Source of the DNA: JACVRW01 sp963771715 | GTDB taxonomy: Bacteria; Actinomycetota; Thermoleophilia; Solirubrobacterales; Thermoleophilaceae | NCBI GenBank assembly: GCA_963771715.1 | Contig: CAVYUQ010000010.1 | Coordinates: 124,001 to 188,000, forward strand | Length of the DNA: 64,000 nucleotides | Reading direction: 5' to 3' | Shown here: positions 53,433 through 61,156 of the stretch, piece by piece | Layout of the letters: each line of letters begins with the position of its first letter | How positions within the stretch are numbered: position 1 is the stretch's first letter | The notes under the pieces: model-generated | Seen by the model: only the letters and a program-made list of their open reading frames with translations | The model's database searches: none | What the model was told of the DNA's origin: nothing | Program-made: the position numbers and the translations under genes

Positions 53433-55156
53433 CGCTCCCCCCGCTGGCAAACCTCTTCGCCGTCTGCGACCGCAATCCGCGCGTGCTCGACACGCTCGAG
53501 GGCGAGCTGACGGCCGCTGGGGAGTTCGAGCACGTCTGGCGGCCGGCGCCCGGCTGGATCGTGGCCAGCGCTCCGCTGCCCGGCTCGAAGGCCGATCCGG
53601 AGCTGGGGCGCTCGCGCGGATTTGCCTTCATGGAAGGCCGCGACGCGCTCGCGGACGACCCCGACCGGCTCGAGCGACTGGCCGAGCTGTGCGACCGCGC
53701 CCCCGAGCGGCTCGGCGAGCTTCCCGGCGACTTCACGTTCATCCGCTTCCGTCGGGACGACTCGGCGCTGGCCGTGCGATCGGCGGGCGGGAGAGTGCCG
53801 CTCTACCTGCAGCGGCGCGAGGGCGGCGGTCTCGCCGTCGGAACCCTGTTGAGCTACTTCCCGCGGCTGCTGCCCGGTGAGTTCCGCCCCGACCCGCTCG
53901 TGAACGCGAGCTGGGCACGAGCGCTGTCGTCGAGCTTCATCGACGGCCGCACGTTCGTGGAGGGGATCTCGATCCTCCCCAGGGGAAGCCATACGGAGCT
54001 GTCGCCGGAGCGACCGCCCGGGACGGGCATCTACTGGGATCCTCGACCCGCGGCCGGCGAAGTGCCCGAGCCGAGCCCCGAGCACGCGCGCGAGCTGCGC
54101 AGGCTCCTGATCGAGACGCTGGAGCGAGAGCTCGATCCCCAGGGGGCGAACCTGCTCCTGTTCAGCGGCGGTGTGGACTCGTCGGCTCTCGGCGCGCTGA
54201 TCGGCGGCACGCTCGGGCGCGACCTCTCGTCCTGGTCGATGCTCCCCGGCTCCGAGCCGGGCCTCTCGATCGAGCTCTCCTACGTCGACCCGATCGTCGA
54301 GAAGTTCGGCATCGCCCCGACCCACAGGCGGCAGTTGACCGAGGAGGCGCACCGCCGCTGGATCAACGACGCGCCGGGGCTCCCCTTCCAGATCCTTCAT
54401 CCCGCCCTATGCGATCTCCCGAACGTGTCGGCCGAGCAGGAGGTTCGCGTGGTCGTCTCCGGCATGTTCGCGGACGAGGTCTGCGGCGAGCGCAAGCGCC
54501 TGCACGACTGGGCGATGCACACGTCCGCGCGGGACCTGGTGACCGGGGTGCCGCTGCCGTTCGGGCGCCGCGACTACGTGCGCTGGGCGAGGCGCCGGCT
54601 TCAGCGCGCGATCGGGCATCCACGGATCGACTTCATGGACCTGGACGAGTGGGTCCCAGGGCCCGTGGAGGCCGAGTTCCAGGACTGGATCGCGGACCAG
54701 AGACGCGCGCTGGCGCGCGATCGCCGGCCGTTGGGGGAGCTGGCGGCGCGCGCGGACGCCGACGCCTGGGTGGCCATGTACTGGGAGGGAACCTCGCCGC
54801 TCGGCGCCCGGCCGCTGCTTCCGTTCTTCAACCGCGAGGTGCTCGAGCTCGCGTTTCGCTGCCATCCCCGCGATCTGCTCGGTCCCGGGAAGAAGCGGTT
54901 GCTGAGAGATGCTCTCCGCGACGACGTCCCCGAGCGGAACCTGATGCGGGAGGACAGGGGGGAGTGGACCGGGCACATAGAGGCTCGCTGGGTCCTCGAC
55001 GGCGGGATCCCGGCCGGCGCCGCGCCCCTAGTGAGGCCGGACTGGTTGACGGACCCGCCGCCCGACCTCGCGTTCATGGAGGGCACGCGCCTCACCGCCG
55101 CCATCCGTGTGGCCGGGTTTCTGGAGCGTCACAGCGCCCCCGTTGCGGCTTCCTAA
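53429..55156 (+). CDS. Lasso cyclase (asparagine-synthetase-like C protein)
   Basis: 575 residues from TTG 53429. An N-terminal glutaminase-like domain lacks the catalytic Cys at position 2, so no ammonia is made. The synthetase domain has the PP-loop LLLFSGGVDSSALGAL (near 245) and later VVVSGMFADEVCGERKR and ARPLLPFFNREVLELAFRCH. In lasso systems this protein adenylates an Asp or Glu side chain of the core and joins it to the new N-terminus. Normal length for C proteins. It is followed after 63 bp by the precursor gene with its own promoter. Confidence 0.9.
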   Translation: MTLPPLANLFAVCDRNPRVLDTLEGELTAAGEFEHVWRPAPGWIVASAPLPGSKADPELGRSRGFAFMEGRDALADDPDRLERLAELCDRAPERLGELPGDFTFIRFRRDDSALAVRSAGGRVPLYLQRREGGGLAVGTLLSYFPRLLPGEFRPDPLVNASWARALSSSFIDGRTFVEGISILPRGSHTELSPERPPGTGIYWDPRPAAGEVPEPSPEHARELRRLLIETLERELDPQGANLLLFSGGVDSSALGALIGGTLGRDLSSWSMLPGSEPGLSIELSYVDPIVEKFGIAPTHRRQLTEEAHRRWINDAPGLPFQILHPALCDLPNVSAEQEVRVVVSGMFADEVCGERKRLHDWAMHTSARDLVTGVPLPFGRRDYVRWARRRLQRAIGHPRIDFMDLDEWVPGPVEAEFQDWIADQRRALARDRRPLGELAARADADAWVAMYWEGTSPLGARPLLPFFNREVLELAFRCHPRDLLGPGKKRLLRDALRDDVPERNLMREDRGEWTGHIEARWVLDGGIPAGAAPLVRPDWLTDPPPDLAFMEGTRLTAAIRVAGFLERHSAPVAAS

Positions 55157-55160
55157 TCGT

Positions 55161-55187
55161 TTGCGCGCCTGGAAAAGTCGGTATATG
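55161..55187 (+). promoter_or_regulatory. Candidate promoter of the RiPP precursor gene
   Basis: TTGCGC (55161-55166) and TATATG (55182-55187) with 15 bases between, in the only AT-rich patch of the region (GGAAAAGTCGGTATATG). A dedicated promoter would give extra precursor mRNA relative to the enzymes upstream. Spacing is short of the ideal 17, so support is moderate. Confidence 0.45.
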
Positions 55188-55219
55188 CTCGCTCAAAGGG
55201 CTACCCAAGGAGGGTCCGA

Positions 55220-55333
55220 GTGAGTAGTTCATACGAAGCTCCCGCTGTCACCGATCTGGGGGCATTCGCGGAGCTGACGCAGAAGGGCACCGGCAAGGCG
55301 CAGGATTCGGCCGAGGGCAGCGGCTCGGGCTGA
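55220..55333 (+). CDS. Lasso-type RiPP precursor peptide, 37 residues
   Basis: GTG 55220 with AAGGAGG six bases upstream. The leader has the B1-recognition pattern YxxPxVxxxGxFxxxT (Tyr5, Pro8, Val10, Gly14, Phe16, Thr20). With Thr at -2 the core starts at Lys22 and has Asp at core position 8; starting at Gly23 gives Asp at 7. Either fits a 7-8 residue macrolactam. The tail is only Ser, Ala, Glu and Gly (ends EGSGSG) with no bulky residue to lock a thread, so the product may depend on phosphorylation/glycosylation of Ser or may not be a classical lasso. Confidence 0.85.
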   Translation: MSSSYEAPAVTDLGAFAELTQKGTGKAQDSAEGSGSG

Positions 55334-55364
55334 GCCTCCAAGCTCTAGAAACGAACTAGAACCA

Positions 55365-55694
55365 ATGAGATCGCGGGCCGCCACTGTGGCGAGCCCGCTT
55401 TCTCGCTTTAGGAGGCCTGAAATTCTGCTTCGCCTGCGGGACAGCGACCTCGACTGGCGCGAGGTCGAAGGGGAACTCGTCGCACTGGATCTGCGGGAAT
55501 CGCGCTACCTATCGGTCAACGAGACCGGTAAGCAGCTGTGGGGCGCGCTGGCCGAGGGCGCCACTCGCGAGGACCTCGTCGACCGTCTGGTGGACGCGTT
55601 CGGCATCGAGCGTTCGAGGGCCGAGGCGGACACCGACGCCTTCGTGGGCGATCTCGAGTCGCGCGGCCTGCTCGTGCGGGAGGACGACGGCTGA
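55365..55694 (+). CDS. PqqD-like RRE protein (lasso B1)
   Basis: The core LRLRDSDLDWREVEGELVAL, DLRESRYLSVNETGKQLWGA, LAEGATREDLVDRLVDAFGI is a PqqD-type RiPP recognition element, which grips the leader and presents it to B2 and the cyclase. The first canonical start is ATG 55365, but that would place the terminator hairpin inside the gene. AGGAGG at 55410-55415 instead points to a start at ATT 55422 or CTG 55425, giving about 90 residues, the usual B1 length. Its stop overlaps the next gene (CTGA). Confidence 0.9.
   Translation: MRSRAATVASPLSRFRRPEILLRLRDSDLDWREVEGELVALDLRESRYLSVNETGKQLWGALAEGATREDLVDRLVDAFGIERSRAEADTDAFVGDLESRGLLVREDDG
55373..55409 (+). terminator. Intrinsic terminator/attenuator between precursor and B1
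   Basis: GCGGGCCGCCA-CTG-TGGCGAGCCCGC pairs 11 bases with one bulged A, followed by TTTCTCGCTTT. It begins 40 bp after the precursor stop. Partial termination here would make precursor transcripts exceed those of the downstream enzymes, as is common in RiPP operons. Confidence 0.75.
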
Positions 55695-57016
55695 GGAGAG
55701 CGGTCAGGGCGGCTGCCTTCACGGCCGTCGCGCCGCTCGAGTGGCGGCTTCCCTTTTCGCCGCCGGCGATACAGCGTGTCCAGAGCCGTCAGCTTCGAGC
55801 GACGGTGGACCACGCTCACGAGCACGTCCCGTACTACCGGGAGACGATGCGCCGGCTCGGGCTCGGACCGGGCGACCTCCGGAGCCCGGAGGACCTCGCG
55901 AAGCTGCCGCTTGTCGAGCGCGAGCAGCTTCAGGCGGACCCCGAGTACTTCACCTCGCGGGCGCAGCCGCTCGCCCGCTACTCCGAGGTCCGCACCAGCG
56001 GCAGCACCGGCGAGCCGGTCGTCTTCTTCCGGCACGTCCGCGGTCCGCTCCAGCGCAGCCTCGGCTTCGAGCGGATGGAGCCGATGCTGGCGCGGCTGCT
56101 GGGCACGCGCTGGAGGCGCCGTGACGCGGTCATCGTCCCCCCGGGCACGTGGAGGGCAGACGACGACGACTCGTCCCAGGTCCAGTGGCTCGGCCTGCAT
56201 CTGAGAGCGCGGGTCCGCAACATCTCGCTGTTCGACCCCCCTGCGGAGATCGCGCGGGAGCTCGACGAGTTTCGCCCGCACCTCGTGAAGAGCTACGGCT
56301 CTCTGATCGAAGCGCTCTACACCCACCTGCTGGCCGAGCGGCGCAGCTTCCACCGCCCGAAGGCGGTGAGCTACACGGGCGACGCCGTGTCCGAGCCCGT
56401 GCGCCGCGTACTGCGCGAGGAGCTCGGCGTGGCGGTCCTCGGGATCTATCAGGCGGTCGAGGCCGGCGTGATCGGCTGGCAGTGCGAGCGCCAGGCGGGG
56501 CTTCACCTGAACGTGGACCTCTGCCCGATCCGAATCCTGGACCCAGAAGCCCGCGAGCTGCCGGCCGGCGAGCCGGGTGACGTGGTGGTGTCGAACCTCG
56601 TGAACCGCGGCACCGTCCTGCTCAACTACAGGGTCGGCGACCTGGCGGCGCGACTCCCGGAGCCGTGCGCATGCGGGCGTGCGCTGCCGCTGCTCTCGGA
56701 GGTCCAGGGCCGCCGCACGGAGTGGCTCGAGTCACGCTCCGGGCGGCCCATCCATCCGCAGACGTTCCGGAACATCCTGCGCAGCGTTCACGGGATCCGC
56801 CGCTTCCAGCTCGTCCAGGAGCAGCCCGGCCAGGTCCGGGTGGTCGCGGTGATCGCGCCCGAGGCGGCTCGGGACGGGATCCGCTCGCGCATCCTCGACG
56901 ACGTCCGCCGTCTGGACGCCTCGATCGAGGCCGAGGTCGAGTTCGCCGACAGCCTGCCCCGGACCCAGGGCGGCAAGGTGCGCGCGGTCCTGACGCGCGA
57001 AGCTTCGGCCGAGTGA
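55691..57016 (+). CDS. PaaK/CapK-like adenylate-forming enzyme in the RiPP operon
   Basis: About 441 residues. No ATG, GTG or TTG lies near the expected start; CTG 55691 has GGGAGGA six bases upstream and overlaps the B1 stop (CTGA). The sequence reads ATVDHAHEHVPYYRETMRRL, the ATP-binding TSGSTGEPVVFF, VSYTGDAVSE, GIYQAVEAGVIGWQ, NRGTVLLNYRVGDLA and ends PRTQGGKVRAVLTRE with the catalytic Lys: the phenylacetate-CoA ligase/CapK family. It would activate a carboxylic acid as acyl-AMP. A substrate from the peptide (C-terminus or side chain) or an acyl group for it is conceivable. Confidence 0.82.
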   Translation: MRRAVRAAAFTAVAPLEWRLPFSPPAIQRVQSRQLRATVDHAHEHVPYYRETMRRLGLGPGDLRSPEDLAKLPLVEREQLQADPEYFTSRAQPLARYSEVRTSGSTGEPVVFFRHVRGPLQRSLGFERMEPMLARLLGTRWRRRDAVIVPPGTWRADDDDSSQVQWLGLHLRARVRNISLFDPPAEIARELDEFRPHLVKSYGSLIEALYTHLLAERRSFHRPKAVSYTGDAVSEPVRRVLREELGVAVLGIYQAVEAGVIGWQCERQAGLHLNVDLCPIRILDPEARELPAGEPGDVVVSNLVNRGTVLLNYRVGDLAARLPEPCACGRALPLLSEVQGRRTEWLESRSGRPIHPQTFRNILRSVHGIRRFQLVQEQPGQVRVVAVIAPEAARDGIRSRILDDVRRLDASIEAEVEFADSLPRTQGGKVRAVLTREASAE

Positions 57017-58155
57017 CCGGCTCCCTTCGACCGACCCCGCTCGAGATCGCGGCGGGAAGGATGTTCGGCGAGGACCCCGAGGCGGCGGGGATCGCCGCCG
57101 TGGGGGACGCGCGGGCGCCGCTCGCCGCGCTCGAGGAGGCGGTGCTGCCCGCGCTCGAGCGCGCCCCGTGCCTGGTCAGCTTCTCCGGCGGGCGGGACTC
57201 GTCGTGCGTCCTGGCGGTGGCCGCCCGGGCCGCGCGGCGCGAGGGGCTTCCCGCGCCCGTGCCGCTCACGCTGCGGGTGCGGGACGCGCCTTTGGCGGAC
57301 GAGTCGGCCTGGCAGGAGCAGGTGATTCGCCACCTCGGACTCGACGACTGGGAGCTGCGCGAGGCCGGCGAGGAGATGGAGCGTCTCGGTCCGCTCTCGG
57401 TCTCGTTGCTGGAGCGCCACGGCGTGCTCTACCCGCCGAACACGTTCCTCCAGATTCCCCTGCTCGAGGCGGCGCGCGGCGGCTGCCTCCTGAGCGGGCT
57501 CGGTGGCGACGAGCTGTTCGCGAGCTGGCGCTGGCGAAACCACGCCGACGCGCTGGCGCGGCGCAGGCGCCCAGCTGCGGCCGACGTCCTGCGGCTGACG
57601 TACGCGGCGTCCTCGGCCGCCCTGCGACGGCGGCGCGAGCGGCGCCGGTACCGGCTCCGCGAGCTCGTCTGGCTGCGCCCCGAAGCGGCAAGCCTGGCGT
57701 CGCGGCTGGCCGCCGACGCACGCGCGGAGCAGCCTCGGGTCTGGTGGCGCTGGGTCGACTGGTTCGCGCGCCGGCGCTCTGTGCGCGCGCCGCAGTGGAG
57801 CCTCTCGCTGCTGGCGGCGGACGCGGGCACCGAGCTCGTCCATCCACTGCTGGATCCCGGCTTCCTGGCGGCGATCGCGAAGGGCGGCGGGCGCCTCGGG
57901 TACGGCGACCGGACGGCGGCGATGCGTGCAATCTTCGGCGAGCTGCTGCCGGACGCCGTGCTCTCGCGGCCGACGAAGGCGCGCTACAGCGAGGTGCTGT
58001 GGGGGCGCGGCGCCAGGGACTTCGCAACCCGCTGGAGCGGAGGCGGCGTCGACGACCAGTTGGTGGACGCCGAGACGCTGAGGCAGGAGTGGCTGAAGCC
58101 GAGTCCGCACGAGGACAGCGCCATGCTCATGCACGCCGCCTGGCTGCGAGCTTAG
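57013..58155 (+). CDS. Second asparagine-synthetase-like protein, no glutaminase domain
   Basis: 380 residues from GTG 57013 (GTGA overlap with the PaaK-like gene). The PP-loop LVSFSGGRDSSCVLAVAARA lies near residue 58, followed by LSGLGGDELFASWRW and VHPLLDPGFLAAIAKGG. The N-terminal glutamine amidotransferase domain is missing altogether. Free-standing synthetase domains may form amides, esters or macrolactams with ATP. Its pairing with an adenylating enzyme in a lasso-type operon suggests a further modification of the same peptide. Confidence 0.8.
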   Translation: MTGSLRPTPLEIAAGRMFGEDPEAAGIAAVGDARAPLAALEEAVLPALERAPCLVSFSGGRDSSCVLAVAARAARREGLPAPVPLTLRVRDAPLADESAWQEQVIRHLGLDDWELREAGEEMERLGPLSVSLLERHGVLYPPNTFLQIPLLEAARGGCLLSGLGGDELFASWRWRNHADALARRRRPAAADVLRLTYAASSAALRRRRERRRYRLRELVWLRPEAASLASRLAADARAEQPRVWWRWVDWFARRRSVRAPQWSLSLLAADAGTELVHPLLDPGFLAAIAKGGGRLGYGDRTAAMRAIFGELLPDAVLSRPTKARYSEVLWGRGARDFATRWSGGGVDDQLVDAETLRQEWLKPSPHEDSAMLMHAAWLRA

Positions 58156-58687
58156 AGTCGGCCCCCTCCCTCGAGAGCATGAAGCGACCGCCGTAGACGG
58201 TTCGCGGCGCGTGGCCTTCGACCGCCGTGACGCGCTGCTGGAGGAACGGGGCCACCCGGACGAGCAGCGCATCGCCCGGGCTGGTCTCTCCACGGTGCAG
58301 CAGCTCGTGGGAGTGGCGGTCGCGGAGCTCCAGCGCGCCGCCGCGGTGGGGCTGGCCGCTCAGGTCGATGGTCATCGAGACCATCCCGTGTCCGAAGATG
58401 TCGCCGTGCCAGGACTCGCTGTGCTCGGGGCCCGGCGGCGTCCGGACGAGGTCGCCCTCGAAGCGGCCGATTCGCCTGCAGGCGGTGATCGTCCGGACCA
58501 GCTTGAAGAGCTCGGCGTCGTTGAGCAGCAGGAACAGGAGGGCCCCCGCCTTGTCGCCCTCGTCGGCGTAGGCCCTGATGCGATCCAGGAGCGGGGCGGA
58601 GAGGAAGTCCGGGAGCCGGACGCAGTGGTCGCGCTCGAATGCGGCGCGCAGCGACTCGAGCTCGCCGCTCTCGCCGGTGAGGACCAC
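58127..58687 (-). CDS. 2OG-Fe(II) oxygenase-like domain
   Basis: At least 186 residues from GTG 58687; the frame continues upstream to about 58825 and may be joined to the methyltransferase. Reads FERDHCVRLPDFLSAPLLDR, SESWHGDIFGHGMVSMTIDL (His-x-Asp iron motif) and SPGDALLVRVAPFLQQRVTA, then PRTVYGGRF with the 2OG-binding Arg. The second iron His, expected in L-x-H-R-V, is Gln (LQQRV). It may be a hydroxylase with altered metal site or an inactive relative. Its 3' end overlaps the asparagine-synthetase-like gene by 29 bp. Confidence 0.65.
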   Translation of the reverse strand: MVLTGESGELESLRAAFERDHCVRLPDFLSAPLLDRIRAYADEGDKAGALLFLLLNDAELFKLVRTITACRRIGRFEGDLVRTPPGPEHSESWHGDIFGHGMVSMTIDLSGQPHRGGALELRDRHSHELLHRGETSPGDALLVRVAPFLQQRVTAVEGHAPRTVYGGRFMLSREGADSKLAARRRA

Positions 58688-58822
58688 CCTGGTGCCGGAG
58701 GCGTCGGAGCGGGCCTGGAGCAGCGCCTGCTCCGGCGGCCGATCCTGCGCGGCTCCTGTCGCCGTCCTGGCGGCGGGCCGGCGCAGCCTGCGCGGCAGCG
58801 GGCGTGCGGGCCGCTCGCTGGA

Positions 58823-59505
58823 CCCCCGGGCGTCGGCGGCCCGATCTCGTACATGGCCAGGTCGGGCGCCGTGGTCCAGGGGCGGCCCTTCCGGCGCCCG
58901 AGCCGCACGAGCCGCGCGCGGCCCGTCCGCTCGATCCGCCCGCCCTCGACCGGGTTGCTGTAGATCAGCCTGATCGTCCGCGGATTGCGGTCCACCGAGT
59001 CGATGATCTTCGCGATCACGGAATCGAAGATCTCGGCCCGGAATGGGTCGGCCATGAAGACAACGGTCACGTCGTCGGGCAGCCCGTACTCGGTCACGTC
59101 GCCGGTCAGTACCTCGGTGTCGCGGCAGCGGAGGTGGTCGCGGCCACGCTCCATCGTCTGCTCGGCCACCTCGGTGAACTCGGGGACCACGTCGATGCCG
59201 ATCACGCGCCTGAAGTCGTAGCGCGCGCCGGCCTCCACCAGCACCGGGCCCATGCCGCAGCCGATGTCGATGAAGACGTCCGTGTCGCGGACCTCCCGCT
59301 TGCGCAGGATGCGCGCCAGCACGCCCCAGGGGGAGGCGATGTGCTCGTGGACGCGGTCCGGGGCGCCGTAGCCGAGGTCGCGCAGGTCGACGTATTGCAG
59401 CGCCCCGCGAGGCATCCCGTAGCGGCGCTCGAGCAGCGTCCTCTGGAGCCAGCGCGCCGCCCTTCCGGGTGGCGGGGTGCCGCGTATCGTCTGCGTGGGT
59501 GGCAC
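58823..59505 (-). CDS. Class I SAM-dependent methyltransferase, 3' end unresolved
   Basis: From GTG 59505: RWLQRTLLERRYGMPRGALQ, VHEHIASPWGVLARILRKRE, the SAM motif DVFIDIGCGMGPVLVEAGAR (near 83), RVIGIDVVPEFTEVAEQ, and VTVVFMADPFRAEIFDSV. After DLAMYEIGPPTPG the reading frame becomes nonsense without a stop. Adding one base to the C5 run at 58823-58827 continues GSSERPARPLPRRLRR into the oxygenase frame, so the real product may be one methyltransferase-oxygenase fusion of about 460 residues. Methyl acceptor unknown; a peptide or sugar from the RiPP locus is possible. Confidence 0.7.
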
Positions 59506-59571
59506 TCGCTTTAACCATACGTGTGTCCAGGGCGGCCCCGCCACTCCGAGACCGCGGCTAGGATCGAGTCG

Positions 59572-60333
59572 GTGGACGGCATCAGGGCTCGCGACGTGTC
59601 GAAGCGATTCCGCTCCGTTCAGGCGCTCGACGGTGTGAGCTTCGACGTCGAGCGAGGCGAGGTCGTGTCGCTGCTCGGACCGAACGGCGCGGGCAAGAGC
59701 ACGCTTCTGAGGATCCTCGGGACGACGGTGCTGCCCGACACCGGCACCGTGACCGTCGGGGGTCACGACGTGCTTCACGACGCCGCCGGAGCCCGGCGGT
59801 CGCTCGGCGTGATGATCGGCGACGAGCGCTCTCACTACTGGAGGCTGAGCGGCCGCCGCAACCTCGCCTTCTTCGCCGCGCTCGCGGGGATGTCCCGGCG
59901 CGAGGCGGCGGCGCGGACCCAGCAGCTGCTCGAAGAGGTGCGCCTCACGGACGCGGCCGACCGCCGGGTGGGGGAGTACTCGTCCGGCATGCGGGCGCGC
60001 CTGGCGCTGGCGCGCGCCCTGCTCGCCGATCCGCCGCTCATGCTCCTCGACGAGCCGACCCGCAACCTCGATCCGCTGTCGGCCTCGCACTTCAGGCAGA
60101 GCACCTCGCGGCTCGCGCACGAGGGCCGGGCCGGGATCATCTTCGCCACGCACAATTTGCACGAGGCGGTGGCGATCTCCACTCGCATCCTCGTCCTCTC
60201 GGCGGGCCGGATCGTGCTCGAGGAGCAGGCGCAGGGCATGGACGCGGACCGGCTCGAATCGGTGTTCCTCGAGGCGGTGCAGTCGCAGGCCGATGACGAC
60301 ATCCCGTCGGACGAGGTGGCGATGAGGGCATGA
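59572..60333 (+). CDS. ABC exporter ATPase
   Basis: 253 residues from GTG 59572. VSKRFRSVQALDGVSFDVER, Walker A LLGPNGAGKSTLLRIL, signature EYSSGMRARLALARALL, Walker B LMLLDEPTRNLDP and switch His in FATHNLHEAV. Belongs to the ABC-2/NodI-like group and pairs with the permease that starts within its stop (ATGA). Position next to the RiPP locus suggests peptide export or self-protection. The signature Ser-Ser-Gly is a minor variation of SGG. Confidence 0.9.
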   Translation: MDGIRARDVSKRFRSVQALDGVSFDVERGEVVSLLGPNGAGKSTLLRILGTTVLPDTGTVTVGGHDVLHDAAGARRSLGVMIGDERSHYWRLSGRRNLAFFAALAGMSRREAAARTQQLLEEVRLTDAADRRVGEYSSGMRARLALARALLADPPLMLLDEPTRNLDPLSASHFRQSTSRLAHEGRAGIIFATHNLHEAVAISTRILVLSAGRIVLEEQAQGMDADRLESVFLEAVQSQADDDIPSDEVAMRA

Positions 60334-61139
60334 GCTCCCTGCGCGTGGTGGCCGCCTTCATCCGGCGCGACTTCCGGATCCACACGTCGTACCGGCTCAG
60401 CTTCGTGCTTCAGATGTCCACGATCTTCTTCTTCCTGGCGCTCTACTACTTCCTCGCCCGGATCGTGGACCAGGAGGAGTTCGCGGCGCGCCAGGACATC
60501 AGCGGGAGCTACTTCGGCTACGCGGCCGTGGGCCTCGCGCTCCTGTCGATCCTCCAGGTGGGCCTGTCCTCGTTCTCGCAGAAGATGCGCGAAGAGCAGA
60601 CCACGGGCACCTTCGAGGCGCTGATGGCGTCACCCACCAGCCCGTCGCTGGTGGTGCTCGCCAGTGCGATCTACGACCTGCTGCGGTCCACGGTCTTCGC
60701 CTTCGTCCTGATCGGCACCGCGATGCTGCTCTTCGGACTCGACCTCGACACCGATCCCGGTTCGCTCGGCGTGGCGGCGGTCGCGCTGGTCGGTTGCCTG
60801 GCGCTGTTCGCATCCCTCGGCGTGGCGGTGGCGGCGTGCACCGTGATCTTCAAGCAGACGGCCGCGCTGGCCGGGATGGTCGTGTCGGGGCTCGCGCTGC
60901 TCAGCGGCGTGTACTTTCCGATCGACGTCCTGCCGGGCGCTCTCCAGACGGTGGCTGAGATCCTCCCCTTCACCTGGGGTCTCGACGTGGTGCGCGCATC
61001 GCTCCTCGGCGGCGACGTGGATCACGCCCAGCTGGCCGGCCTGTTCGGCTCGGCCGCGGTCCTCCTGCCGATCGCCGTGCTCGGATTCACGGCGGCGGTC
61101 CGGCGCGCGCGCCAGACCGGCACGCTGGCCCAGTACTGA
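60330..61139 (+). CDS. ABC-2 type exporter permease
   Basis: 269 residues with six helices: LSFVLQMSTIFFFLALYYFL, YAAVGLALLSILQVGLSSF, STVFAFVLIGTAMLLFG, VAAVALVGCLALFASLGVAV, LAGMVVSGLALLSGVYFPID and a last one. KMREEQTTGTFEALMASPTS is the ABC-2 coupling loop. Forms an exporter with the upstream ATPase; likely substrate is the modified peptide, by position only. The stop lies inside a hairpin shared with the converging regulator gene. Confidence 0.88.
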   Translation: MSSLRVVAAFIRRDFRIHTSYRLSFVLQMSTIFFFLALYYFLARIVDQEEFAARQDISGSYFGYAAVGLALLSILQVGLSSFSQKMREEQTTGTFEALMASPTSPSLVVLASAIYDLLRSTVFAFVLIGTAMLLFGLDLDTDPGSLGVAAVALVGCLALFASLGVAVAACTVIFKQTAALAGMVVSGLALLSGVYFPIDVLPGALQTVAEILPFTWGLDVVRASLLGGDVDHAQLAGLFGSAAVLLPIAVLGFTAAVRRARQTGTLAQY

Positions 61140-61156
61140 CCGCGCTTGGCGGTCAG
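61136..61156. terminator. Bidirectional hairpin spanning two stop codons
   Basis: CTGACCGC-GCTTG-GCGGTCAG, eight perfect pairs and a five-base loop. The TGA in one arm ends the permease gene and the TGA in the opposite arm (other strand) ends the response regulator. It probably blocks read-through between the converging units. Confidence 0.55.
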
